In this document: in pieces, positions 1-5,420 of the stretch
Layout: every line of letters begins with the position of its first letter
Numbering within the stretch: position 1 is the stretch's first letter
Assembly: GCA_031270755.1 (NCBI GenBank)
Contig: JAISWV010000424.1
Span: 1-7,714 of the forward strand
Length of the DNA: 7,714 bases
Reading direction: 5' to 3'
From: Synergistaceae bacterium
GTDB taxonomy: Bacteria; Synergistota; Synergistia; Synergistales; Aminobacteriaceae
Notes under the pieces: model-generated
What the model saw: only the letters and a program-made list of their open reading frames with translations
Told to the model about the DNA's origin: nothing
The model's database searches: none
Position numbers and translations under genes: made by a program

Positions 1-228
1 AGTAAATCCTGTCAAATTTTTGAATGAATTAGTCCGAAGTTTTCGTTTCAATACCGCTACGCCAAGTATTTTTACTCCATCAGCTTCGTCTTCCTCGAAG
101 TAGGGTTTGAACGGTTACAAATTTTTTTTCTCCTTTTCAAAGGCTGACAAAATTGAAATCGGGTCCAGTATCTCCCGCTCGGTATCGTTCCTCCATGCAC
201 CATTCCCTTTCCTTTCTTCATATGTAGA
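1..228 (-). pseudogene. Possible degenerate coding remnant, unrecognised
   Basis: On the minus strand, one frame stays open from about 228 to the left edge except for a single TAA at 115-117. The two pieces read like ordinary protein: an upstream part ending in DPISILSAFEKEKK, and a downstream part beginning PFKPYFEEDEADG and running off the edge. No ATG, GTG or usable TTG start is visible in this frame, so it is either truncated at its 5' end or not a gene. An eight-base T run (plus-strand 122-129) lies just before the stop on the coding strand, where a frameshift could also have happened. I do not recognise the family. The composition resembles real coding sequence, but 75 codons is short enough to be chance. 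Confidence is therefore low. Confidence 0.22.
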
Positions 229-353
229 TTAATACAAAAAGCTACTTTATAATTACATTGTTTACATATAACATATCTATTAAATATATTTACTAAATAT
301 CATATTCAATGTCAATAGTCTAACTTTAACCCGCAGGGCAAACGCGCCGGGGT

Positions 354-372
354 CGTGTCGGGAAACGACATG
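354..372. other. Small GC-containing hairpin
   Basis: Bases 354-360 can pair with 366-372: seven pairs including one G-T wobble, with a five-base loop GGAAA. No T tract follows on the plus strand, so it does not look like an intrinsic terminator in that direction. It lies within a GC-rich island in otherwise AT-rich DNA. Its function is unknown. Confidence 0.3.
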
Positions 373-399
373 AAATATTGGAGATAATTAAAATTTAAA

Positions 400-421
400 A
401 TTAAAAAAGGATTAAAAAAGG
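400..421 (+). repeat. 11-bp tandem repeat, two copies, A-tract
   Basis: The unit ATTAAAAAAGG occurs twice without a mismatch (400-410 and 411-421). The spacing puts the A-tracts about one helical turn apart, a pattern that bends DNA. It sits about 27 bp upstream of the promoter -35 element, so it could act as an upstream activating or bending element. That role is inferred. Confidence 0.55.
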
Positions 422-447
422 AAGCCTCTTTTCGTACAATCTCCCCC

Positions 448-476
448 TTGACGTCTCGGATATTCGCTTTTATACT
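448..476 (+). promoter_or_regulatory. Sigma70-type promoter of the fapR-fab operon
   Basis: A -35 element TTGACG (448-453) and a -10 element TATACT (471-476) are separated by exactly 17 bp. Each differs from the consensus by one base. Transcription would start near 482-485, giving a leader of about 120 nt before the fapR ATG at 605. The FapR-like box then lies roughly 18-36 bases downstream of the start, where a bound repressor would block the polymerase. This is the best promoter match I found in the window. Confidence 0.7.
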
Positions 477-502
477 TCCCAATCAGGTTAGCAGAACAGA
501 TA

Positions 503-519
503 CTAGTACCAGGTCATAA
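503..519. promoter_or_regulatory. FapR operator (FapR box)
   Basis: The imperfect inverted repeat CTAGTACC-A-GGTCATAA matches the 17-bp FapR box known from Bacillus, recalled as TTAGTACC, a central base, and a GGTACTAA-like right arm. The left arm agrees at 7 of 8 positions and the right arm at 6 of 8. It lies just downstream of the predicted start of transcription and upstream of a fapR homologue whose recognition helix is well conserved, so negative autoregulation of the whole cluster is the natural reading. The consensus is from memory, not from a motif scan. Confidence 0.72.
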
Positions 520-604
520 TTTTTTGTTTTAAGATTATTGGTTCGATATTGCGGTTCCCGGGAGAGTGTGCTCGGGGTTCGGGAAAGCAGAAAAAAATTT
601 CTCG

Positions 605-1183
605 ATGGAGGCGTTTGGGATCAAATCTGAGAAGAAACTTCGCCAGCAGCGTTTGGCGAAATTGCTTGAAGACAACCCAATGGCTACGGATCAGGAGCTC
701 GCGTCTCTCCTGGGGGTGAGCGTCAGTACTATGCGCCTAGACCGCGCCCTCATGGGCGTCCCCGAGCTGCGCGAGCGCGTCAAACGCATGGCCCAGGAGG
801 CGGGCAGCAAACTGCGGTCCCTGAGCCAGAGCGAAATCGTGGGGGACCTGCTGGAGTTGGAACCCAATCGCTGGGCGCTTTCGGTGCTGCGCACCACGAG
901 AGAAATGGCCTTTCGGACCACGGATATTTTGTGGGATCATTATATTTACGCCCAGGCCAGCTCCATCGCCGTGGCTGTGATCGAGGCCGCCGCCGTCATC
1001 GTCGACTCCATGCGGGGAGAGTACAAGGGACACGCCCACGTAGGCGACGTGCTGATCGCCAGAGCCAAGGTGGGGGTCAGCAAGGACAACCGCTATATCG
1101 TCAGCGTGCGGACCCGGGTTGGAGAAAAAGAGATCTTCGTCGCCCGCTTCATCACAGAGATTTTGAGTGTGGAAACGCCGTGA
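605..1183 (+). CDS. fapR: Fatty acid and phospholipid biosynthesis repressor FapR
   Basis: A transcriptional repressor of lipid synthesis genes; in Bacillus and Staphylococcus it releases DNA on binding malonyl-CoA. The product is 192 aa, close to the 188 aa of B. subtilis FapR. An N-terminal DeoR-like helix-turn-helix (about residues 27-50) contains TDQELASLLGVS and MRLDR, followed by the highly conserved linker VPELRERVK. The C-terminal hot-dog effector domain (about 78-188) keeps the hallmark AQASSIAVAV, and later VGDVLIARAKV and RVGEKEIF. ATG 605 is preferred because it aligns with the family N terminus. GTG 566 is in frame and would add 13 residues, but neither start has a convincing ribosome binding site. 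Odd: the Arg-Gly pair that precedes the HH motif in B. subtilis FapR aligns with Trp110-Asp111 here. It is the first gene after the promoter and FapR box, so it is probably autoregulated. Confidence 0.9.
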   Translation: MEAFGIKSEKKLRQQRLAKLLEDNPMATDQELASLLGVSVSTMRLDRALMGVPELRERVKRMAQEAGSKLRSLSQSEIVGDLLELEPNRWALSVLRTTREMAFRTTDILWDHYIYAQASSIAVAVIEAAAVIVDSMRGEYKGHAHVGDVLIARAKVGVSKDNRYIVSVRTRVGEKEIFVARFITEILSVETP

Positions 1184-1226
1184 CGGCTTGGATGAAACTG
1201 GGTATCGTCACTGACATTACATGGGA

Positions 1227-1239
1227 TATGTATTACATA
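1227..1239. repeat. 13-bp perfect palindrome between fapR and plsX
   Basis: TATGTA-T-TACATA is a perfect inverted repeat with a single central base, in the 112-base gap between the fapR stop and the plsX start. It does not resemble the FapR box. It may be a binding site for another regulator, or chance in a locally AT-rich gap. Confidence 0.3.
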
Positions 1240-1295
1240 AGATACGGAGATCGGGATAAAGATATGTTGACACACGTATGGGGCCTGTTTGCGCC

Positions 1296-2294
1296 ATGAA
1301 AAAATTGACTATAGCGCTGGACGCGATGGGAGGAGACCACGCGCCTCATGAAATTTGCAAAGGCGCCGTCCTGGCTTGCAAAGAATTCTCGGACCTGGAA
1401 ATGATCTTGACGGGCGACGAGGAAAAAATAAAACCGTGCATACACGGGGCGCCTTCGGAGGTTCTGAACCGGCTCACGGTCGTCCATGCCGCCGAGGTCA
1501 TCACCATGTACGAGCAGCCCGCCACCGCCATCCGAAAAAAACGCGACTCCAGCATGAGGGTGGCTATGGAGATGGTGCGGGCGGGTGAGGCCCAGGGATG
1601 CCTTTCCGCAGGGAACACCGGCGCTATCGTCGCCGGGGGCGTCCTGGTGGTGGGCAGGCTTCCGACCATCGACCGGCCCGCCCTGGGGGTACCTCTGCCG
1701 ACCATCAACCGGTGGACCTTTTTGTTAGACGTGGGGGCTTCCGTGCGCTCCAGGCCCGTCAACCTGTACCAATACGCTCAGATGGGCAACGTGTACTCGA
1801 AAAAAATCCTGGGCGTTGCGGAGCCCGAGGTCGCGCTACTGTCCAATGGAACCGAGGAGATCAAAGGCGACGACCTGGTGGTGGAGGCCCGCGAAATGTT
1901 GTGCAAAAGCACGCTGAACTTCAAAGGATACGTCGAGGGGGACGACATTCCCTGGGGACGAGCGGACGTGGTGGTCTGCGACGGGTTCATGGGCAACGTG
2001 ATTTTGAAGTTCGGAGAAGGATTGATGCAAGGTGCCAGATCCATCATCGACGAGGAGATGGGGCACCGGTTCATGCCCAAGGTGGGTCTGCTTTTCATGA
2101 TTCCCATGGTCAAGGCCCTTTGGGCACGTTTCAACTACGAGAAGTACGGCGGCACACCTCTTCTGGGGGTACAGGGAACGGTCGTCAAGGCTCATGGACG
2201 TTCCAAAGCTCCCGCTATTTTGGGAGCGCTCTCCGCCGCCCGGAACTTTATCGTCAAGGACGGAGTGGAACAAATTCGCGAAGAACTCGAGTGA
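1296..2294 (+). CDS. plsX: Phosphate acyltransferase PlsX
   Basis: Catalyses acyl-ACP + phosphate to acyl-phosphate + ACP, the first step of the PlsX/PlsY route to lysophosphatidic acid. It acts as a peripheral protein at the cytoplasmic membrane. The product is 332 aa, normal for the family. Family motifs appear in order: IALDAMGGDHAP at the N terminus, LSAGNTGA near residue 96, RPALGVPLPT, LLDVGAS, then ADVVVCDGFMGNVILK and YGGTPLLGVQGTVVKAHG near the C terminus. ATG 1296 is chosen because the family normally starts only a few residues before the I-A-x-D-A-M-G-G-D motif. ATG 1278 is in frame and would add six residues. Neither start has a strong Shine-Dalgarno sequence; GGGG at 1280-1283 is the nearest. 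It lies 112 bases after fapR and 11 bases before fabK. The position is typical, coupling fatty acid synthesis to phospholipid synthesis. Confidence 0.95.
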   Translation: MKKLTIALDAMGGDHAPHEICKGAVLACKEFSDLEMILTGDEEKIKPCIHGAPSEVLNRLTVVHAAEVITMYEQPATAIRKKRDSSMRVAMEMVRAGEAQGCLSAGNTGAIVAGGVLVVGRLPTIDRPALGVPLPTINRWTFLLDVGASVRSRPVNLYQYAQMGNVYSKKILGVAEPEVALLSNGTEEIKGDDLVVEAREMLCKSTLNFKGYVEGDDIPWGRADVVVCDGFMGNVILKFGEGLMQGARSIIDEEMGHRFMPKVGLLFMIPMVKALWARFNYEKYGGTPLLGVQGTVVKAHGRSKAPAILGALSAARNFIVKDGVEQIREELE

Positions 2295-2305
2295 GGCGTG
2301 GTGAG

Positions 2306-3262
2306 ATGGAGAAAACGATGGCGATAATGCGAAACAATCGAGTTTGTAAATTGCTGGGAACCGATTATCCTTTGCTGCAGGGAGGCATGGCATGGGTCGC
2401 AAACGCCCAACTGGCCGCGGCCGTCAGCAACGGCGGGGGAATGGGGATCATCGCCGCGGCTACGATGCCCGCGGACGTCTTGGAGCAGGAGATCGTGAAG
2501 GCCCGGTCCCTGACGGACCGCCCTTTTGGCCTCAACATCATGCTGATGTCGTCCACGGCCTCCGACGCTCTGGAGCTGGCCGCGAAGTACAAGATCTCCG
2601 TGGTCACCACAGGGGCGGGCGTGCCGGGCAAAGTGCTGCACCGCCTCAAACCTCTGGGGACGACGGTCATTCCCGTGGTGGCCTCGGTGGCTTTGGCCAA
2701 GCGCGTCGAAAAACAGGGCGCGGACGCCGTCGTAGCCGAGGGAATGGAAGGAGGCGGCCATATCGGAGAGCTGACCACGATAGCGCTGGTTCCTCAGGTG
2801 GCGTCCGCCATTGAAATTCCGGTCATCGCCGCGGGGGGAATCGCTGATGGCCGGGGAGTGGCCGCGGCCTTCTCCCTGGGAGCTGAGGGCGTTCAACTGG
2901 GCACGCGGTTCCTCTGCTGCGAGGAGTGCACGGTACACCCCAACTTCAAACGGGAGGTACTGAACGCGCGCGACCGCAGCACCGCCATCACGGGGCAGAG
3001 CACCGGCCATCCCGTTCGGTGTCTGCGCAACAAGCTGACGGTCGAGTTCGAAAAAATGGAGAAGCTTCACGCTTCCGCCGAGGAAATAGAGCGTCTTGGC
3101 ACCGGAAAATTACGCAGCGCCGTCATCGATGGGGACGTGGAATGGGGTTCCCTGATGGCCGGCCAGTCCGCCGGAATGGTGAACGACATCCGCCCCGCCG
3201 CGGAGATCATCTCAGGCTTATTCTCCGAGGCCCGGGAAGTTTTGAAAGGGATTTATGAATAA
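2306..3262 (+). CDS. fabK: Enoyl-ACP reductase II (FMN-dependent) FabK
   Basis: Reduces trans-2-enoyl-ACP to acyl-ACP with NAD(P)H and FMN, the last step of each elongation cycle. It is a TIM-barrel flavoprotein of the nitronate monooxygenase/2-nitropropane dioxygenase-like family and unrelated to FabI. The product is 318 aa. Visible motifs are YPLLQGGMAWVA (about residues 21-32), FGLNIML, VVTTGAGVPG, and EGMEGGGHIGELTT with the presumed catalytic His152 (His144 in S. pneumoniae FabK). The phosphate-binding stretch IPVIAAGGIADGRG and VQLGTRF follow. ATG 2306 is chosen because GTGAGG at 2291-2296 lies 9 bases upstream. ATG 2318 (GGAG at 2308-2311) and ATG 2327 are also possible; 2327 would match the usual N terminus best. 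It follows plsX by 11 bases. FabK with this motif set is generally associated with triclosan-tolerant reductases. Confidence 0.93.
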   Translation: MEKTMAIMRNNRVCKLLGTDYPLLQGGMAWVANAQLAAAVSNGGGMGIIAAATMPADVLEQEIVKARSLTDRPFGLNIMLMSSTASDALELAAKYKISVVTTGAGVPGKVLHRLKPLGTTVIPVVASVALAKRVEKQGADAVVAEGMEGGGHIGELTTIALVPQVASAIEIPVIAAGGIADGRGVAAAFSLGAEGVQLGTRFLCCEECTVHPNFKREVLNARDRSTAITGQSTGHPVRCLRNKLTVEFEKMEKLHASAEEIERLGTGKLRSAVIDGDVEWGSLMAGQSAGMVNDIRPAAEIISGLFSEAREVLKGIYE

Positions 3263-3291
3263 GAACGAATTTAAAACGAACTTATGGAAGC

Positions 3292-3296
3292 GGAGG
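3292..3296 (+). promoter_or_regulatory. Ribosome binding site deciding the fabD start
   Basis: GGAGG lies 8 bases before TTG 3305 and 5 bases before TTG 3302. The only in-frame ATG nearby (3284) has no Shine-Dalgarno sequence upstream and would place this site inside the coding region. The site therefore argues for a TTG start. Confidence 0.65.
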
Positions 3297-3304
3297 TGTC
3301 GTTG

Positions 3305-4249
3305 TTGAGTTATGCGTTTTGTTTCCCCGGGCAGGGAGCACAGGAAGTTGGAATGGGGAAGGCCTTGTACGAGTCCTTCTCTTCGGCGAAAGACGTATTC
3401 GACGAGGCCGACGACACCTTGTCCTTCAATTTGGCGCAAACGATTTTCCAGGGGCCGGACGAGACCCTGAAGCTCACGGCCATCACCCAGCCCGCCATCA
3501 TGACGATGAGCGTCGCGGCGTTGCGGGTTCTCGAAAAAGAGATGGGCGTGAAGCTCTCTCCCTCTTGCGGAGCGGGCCACAGTTTGGGAGAATACACCGC
3601 TCTGGTGGCGGCAAAGGTCCTGTCCTTCCGAGACGCCGTCGAGTTGGTTCACAAGCGGGGCGCCTGGATGCAGGAGGCCGCCCCCGAGGGAACGGGAGCA
3701 ATGGCTGCCATCCTGGGGCTGGAAGCCGACGACGTGGTGGCGGCTTGCGCCTCCGTCGCGCCCCAGATGGAGTGTCAAGCGGCGAACTTCAACTCGCCGG
3801 GACAGGTCGTCATCTCCGGGCAGGTGGAGTTCGTCGAGAAAGCCATTGCGGAGGCCCAAAAGAAAGGCGCGAAAAAAGCGATCCTGCTTAACGTCAGCGC
3901 ACCGTTTCACAGCCGCCTGATGATGCCGGCCGCGGAAAAGCTCAAAGCGCAATTCGAAGTTTACCGGTGGAGCGACCCGGAGTGGCCCATCGTCTGCAAT
4001 GCCAGCGCTGCTCCCGTTTCCTCCGTGGACTCGATCAAGAAAGCCTTGTTCGTTCAGACCTACAGCCCGGTGCGCTGGGCGGACTCCGTCGTAAAAATGG
4101 CGGACGACGGGGTCGGCGCTTTTCTAGAGCTGGGACCCGGCGACGTTCTTTCCGGGCTTGTCAAGCGCTGCCGCAAAGGTCTCAAGGTCATGGCGGCGGG
4201 GACCCCGGAGAAGCTGGAACTCATGGCGAAATTTTTAACGGATCGATAG
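3305..4249 (+). CDS. fabD: Malonyl-CoA:ACP transacylase FabD
   Basis: Transfers malonyl from CoA to the phosphopantetheine of ACP, supplying the extender for FabF. The product is 314 aa, close to the 309 aa of E. coli FabD. Visible are the N-terminal FPGQGAQ, the nucleophile motif GHSLGEY with Ser93, Arg118 in HKRGAWMQ, NFNSPGQVVISG, His202 in SAPFHSRLM, and ELGPGDVLSGLVKR near the C terminus. The Ser-His dyad and the malonate-binding Arg are intact and at nearly the E. coli positions (92, 201, 117). The TTG start at 3305 is preferred for its spacing from GGAGG (3292-3296) and because the family begins a few residues before FPGQG. TTG 3302 and ATG 3284 are alternatives. It follows fabK by 42 bases. 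Its stop overlaps the AGGGG sequence that may serve fabG. Confidence 0.94.
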   Translation: MSYAFCFPGQGAQEVGMGKALYESFSSAKDVFDEADDTLSFNLAQTIFQGPDETLKLTAITQPAIMTMSVAALRVLEKEMGVKLSPSCGAGHSLGEYTALVAAKVLSFRDAVELVHKRGAWMQEAAPEGTGAMAAILGLEADDVVAACASVAPQMECQAANFNSPGQVVISGQVEFVEKAIAEAQKKGAKKAILLNVSAPFHSRLMMPAAEKLKAQFEVYRWSDPEWPIVCNASAAPVSSVDSIKKALFVQTYSPVRWADSVVKMADDGVGAFLELGPGDVLSGLVKRCRKGLKVMAAGTPEKLELMAKFLTDR

Positions 4250-4272
4250 GGGCTGTACGTATAGTGGATAAA

Positions 4273-5031
4273 ATGGTGGATAAAAAGGAGGCTGGCAGGC
4301 GTCTTGCCTTGGTTACCGGCGGCGGGCGCGGCATAGGACGTGTTATCGCTTTGAAGTTGGGCGAAAGAGGATTCGACGTGGCCGTCAATTACAACAACAG
4401 CGCGGCGGGCGCGGAGGAACTTTGCAGGGAGCTCTCCGCCCGGGAAATATTGGCGAGAGCTTTCAAGGCGGATGTGTCGAGGGCACAAGACGCGGCGGCG
4501 CTTTTCAAGTCCATCGAGGAATCGATGGGTACGGTGCAGGTTCTGGTCAACAACGCGGGCATCACCCGAGACAACCTCTTGATGCGCATGAAGGAGGAGG
4601 AGTGGTCCGACGTGATCGCCGCCAACTTGAACTCCGCCTTTTACTGTACGAAAGAGGCCATACGCGGCATGGTGAGGGCCCGCTGGGGACGCGTCGTCTG
4701 CATAGCCTCGGTGGTGGGGTTGGTGGGTAACGCGGGACAGGCCAACTACAGCGCGACCAAGGCCGGCCTCGTCGGTTTCGCCAAGTCCGTGGCGCGCGAG
4801 TACGCGGCCAAGGGCGTCACCGTCAACGTGGTGGCACCGGGGTTCATCGAAACGGACATGACCGGCGTATTGAAAGAAAATGTCCGCGCTGCCATGCTGC
4901 AGCAAATACCGGCGGGACGTATTGGAAGCCCGGAAGACGTGGCAAAGGCCGTGGCCTTTTTCGCATCCGACGAGAGTGAATATGTGACGGGCCAGGTTTT
5001 GGCTGTTGACGGCGGCATGACAATGTGTTAA
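4273..5031 (+). CDS. fabG: 3-oxoacyl-ACP reductase FabG
   Basis: NADPH-dependent reduction of 3-ketoacyl-ACP to 3-hydroxyacyl-ACP, the first reductive step of elongation. A classical short-chain dehydrogenase of 252 aa. The Rossmann glycine motif TGGGRGIG lies at about residues 15-22. NNAG follows at about 93-96. The catalytic tetrad is Asn118 (in ANLNSAF), Ser146 (in CIASVVG), Tyr159 and Lys163 (in NYSATKAG). The downstream APGFIETDMT and the C-terminal VTGQVLAVDGGMTM are typical. ATG 4273 gives a normal-length N terminus. GTG 4264, three codons earlier, has AGGGG (4248-4252) 11 bases upstream and cannot be excluded. The gap from fabD is 14-23 bases, so translation is probably coupled. A TATATATATA tract and a G-rich ribosome binding site for acpP follow its stop. 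Confidence 0.95.
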   Translation: MVDKKEAGRRLALVTGGGRGIGRVIALKLGERGFDVAVNYNNSAAGAEELCRELSAREILARAFKADVSRAQDAAALFKSIEESMGTVQVLVNNAGITRDNLLMRMKEEEWSDVIAANLNSAFYCTKEAIRGMVRARWGRVVCIASVVGLVGNAGQANYSATKAGLVGFAKSVAREYAAKGVTVNVVAPGFIETDMTGVLKENVRAAMLQQIPAGRIGSPEDVAKAVAFFASDESEYVTGQVLAVDGGMTMC

Positions 5032-5044
5032 GGATATATATATG
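5017..5044 (+). promoter_or_regulatory. Weak candidate promoter for acpP
   Basis: ATGACA (5017-5022), a 16-bp spacer and TATATG (5039-5044) form a possible -35/-10 pair overlapping the fabG 3' end. Transcription would start near 5051, just before acpP. Together with the terminator after acpP this would allow a short acpP-only transcript. The match is modest, and the alternating TA tract may produce it by chance. Confidence 0.22.
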
Positions 5045-5052
5045 CGGGGAGG

Positions 5053-5059
5053 GGGGTGA
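5053..5059 (+). promoter_or_regulatory. Strong ribosome binding site of acpP
   Basis: GGGGTGA lies 8 bases before ATG 5068, within a longer purine-rich run (5046-5060). It favours ATG 5068 over the in-frame GTG 5056, which would lie inside the site. A strong site fits the high demand for acyl carrier protein. Confidence 0.6.
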
Positions 5060-5067
5060 ATTTTATA

Positions 5068-5319
5068 ATGAAGAAGGAAGAAATTCTTTCCAGACTAAAG
5101 GAAATTATCGTAGACCGGCTGGACGTCGAGGAAGATCAGATCGTTCCAGAGGCGTCGTTCGTCGAGGACCTTGGAGCAGATTCACTGGACATCGTGGAGC
5201 TGATCATGGGAATCGAAGAGGAGTTCGACATCGAGATTCCTGACGAGGACGCGGAGAAGTTGACCTCGGTGGGCGAGGCCATGAATTACACACTGACCAA
5301 GATTGGACTTGACGACTGA
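5068..5319 (+). CDS. acpP: Acyl carrier protein AcpP
   Basis: Carries the growing acyl chain as a thioester on 4'-phosphopantetheine and presents it to FabD, FabF, FabG and FabK, and to PlsX for phospholipid synthesis. It is a small acidic four-helix protein of 83 aa, slightly longer than the 77-78 aa of E. coli and B. subtilis ACP. The attachment motif [10 protein letters not shown] places the modified serine at Ser39, followed by the canonical recognition helix II ([16 protein letters not shown]). The protein is rich in Asp and Glu, as expected. ATG 5068 is chosen from the ribosome binding site at 5053-5059; GTG 5056 would add four residues. It sits between fabG and fabF in the usual order, 36 bases after fabG, and is followed 19 bases later by a strong terminator. 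Confidence 0.96.
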   Translation: MKKEEILSRLKEIIVDRLDVEEDQIVPEASFVEDLGADSLDIVELIMGIEEEFDIEIPDEDAEKLTSVGEAMNYTLTKIGLDD

Positions 5320-5338
5320 CGTGGCGCGAACGTTTTTT

Positions 5339-5368
5339 GGGGGAGGAAATCGCCTCCCCCTTGTTTTT
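5339..5368 (+). terminator. Intrinsic terminator after acpP
   Basis: GGGGGAGG (5339-5346) and CCTCCCCC (5353-5360) form a perfect 8-bp GC-rich stem with a six-base loop, followed by TTGTTTTT (5361-5368). This is a strong Rho-independent terminator on the plus strand. It lies inside the gene cluster, 19 bases after the acpP stop and 52 bases before fabF. Partial read-through would give more acpP than fabF mRNA. No T tract follows the stem on the minus strand, so it is one-directional. Confidence 0.85.
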
Positions 5369-5420
5369 CGCCGGTATAAAAGGGCCTTTGATTGAGGGCT
5401 TCGAGGAGTGACATGCGTAA

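Larger units (their letters stand above)
229..447. other. AT-rich non-coding region upstream of the fab operon
   Basis: I see no gene here. The stretch from about 229 to 328 is almost entirely A and T and stands out against the GC-rich genes downstream. It is interrupted by a GC-rich island at about 329-372 that contains a hairpin, then returns to A/T-rich sequence with a tandem repeat at 400-421. It may serve as a promoter-upstream region with curved DNA, or mark a boundary with foreign or decayed sequence to the left. Confidence 0.6.

Noticed and set aside
354..372. Hairpin considered as a terminator for an upstream gene
   Set aside because: No T tract follows on either strand close to the stem, and no plus-strand gene precedes it.
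725..731. AGTACTA inside fapR, like half a FapR box
   Set aside because: No matching second arm is present, and it encodes conserved residues of the recognition helix, so chance is the simpler explanation.
1267..1272. A perfect TTGACA before plsX
   Set aside because: No -10-like element occurs 16-18 bp downstream; the sequence there is TTGCGCCATG at the plsX start.
931..1299. A 122-codon plus-strand frame overlapping the end of fapR
   Set aside because: It is a shadow of the fapR frame with biased Arg/Gly composition and no family resemblance. It covers the gap but has no supporting ribosome binding site.
1598..2305. A long upstream extension in the fabK frame
   Set aside because: The frame is open through most of plsX, but its translation is Arg/Gly-rich out-of-frame sequence. 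FabK homology begins only after about 2306.
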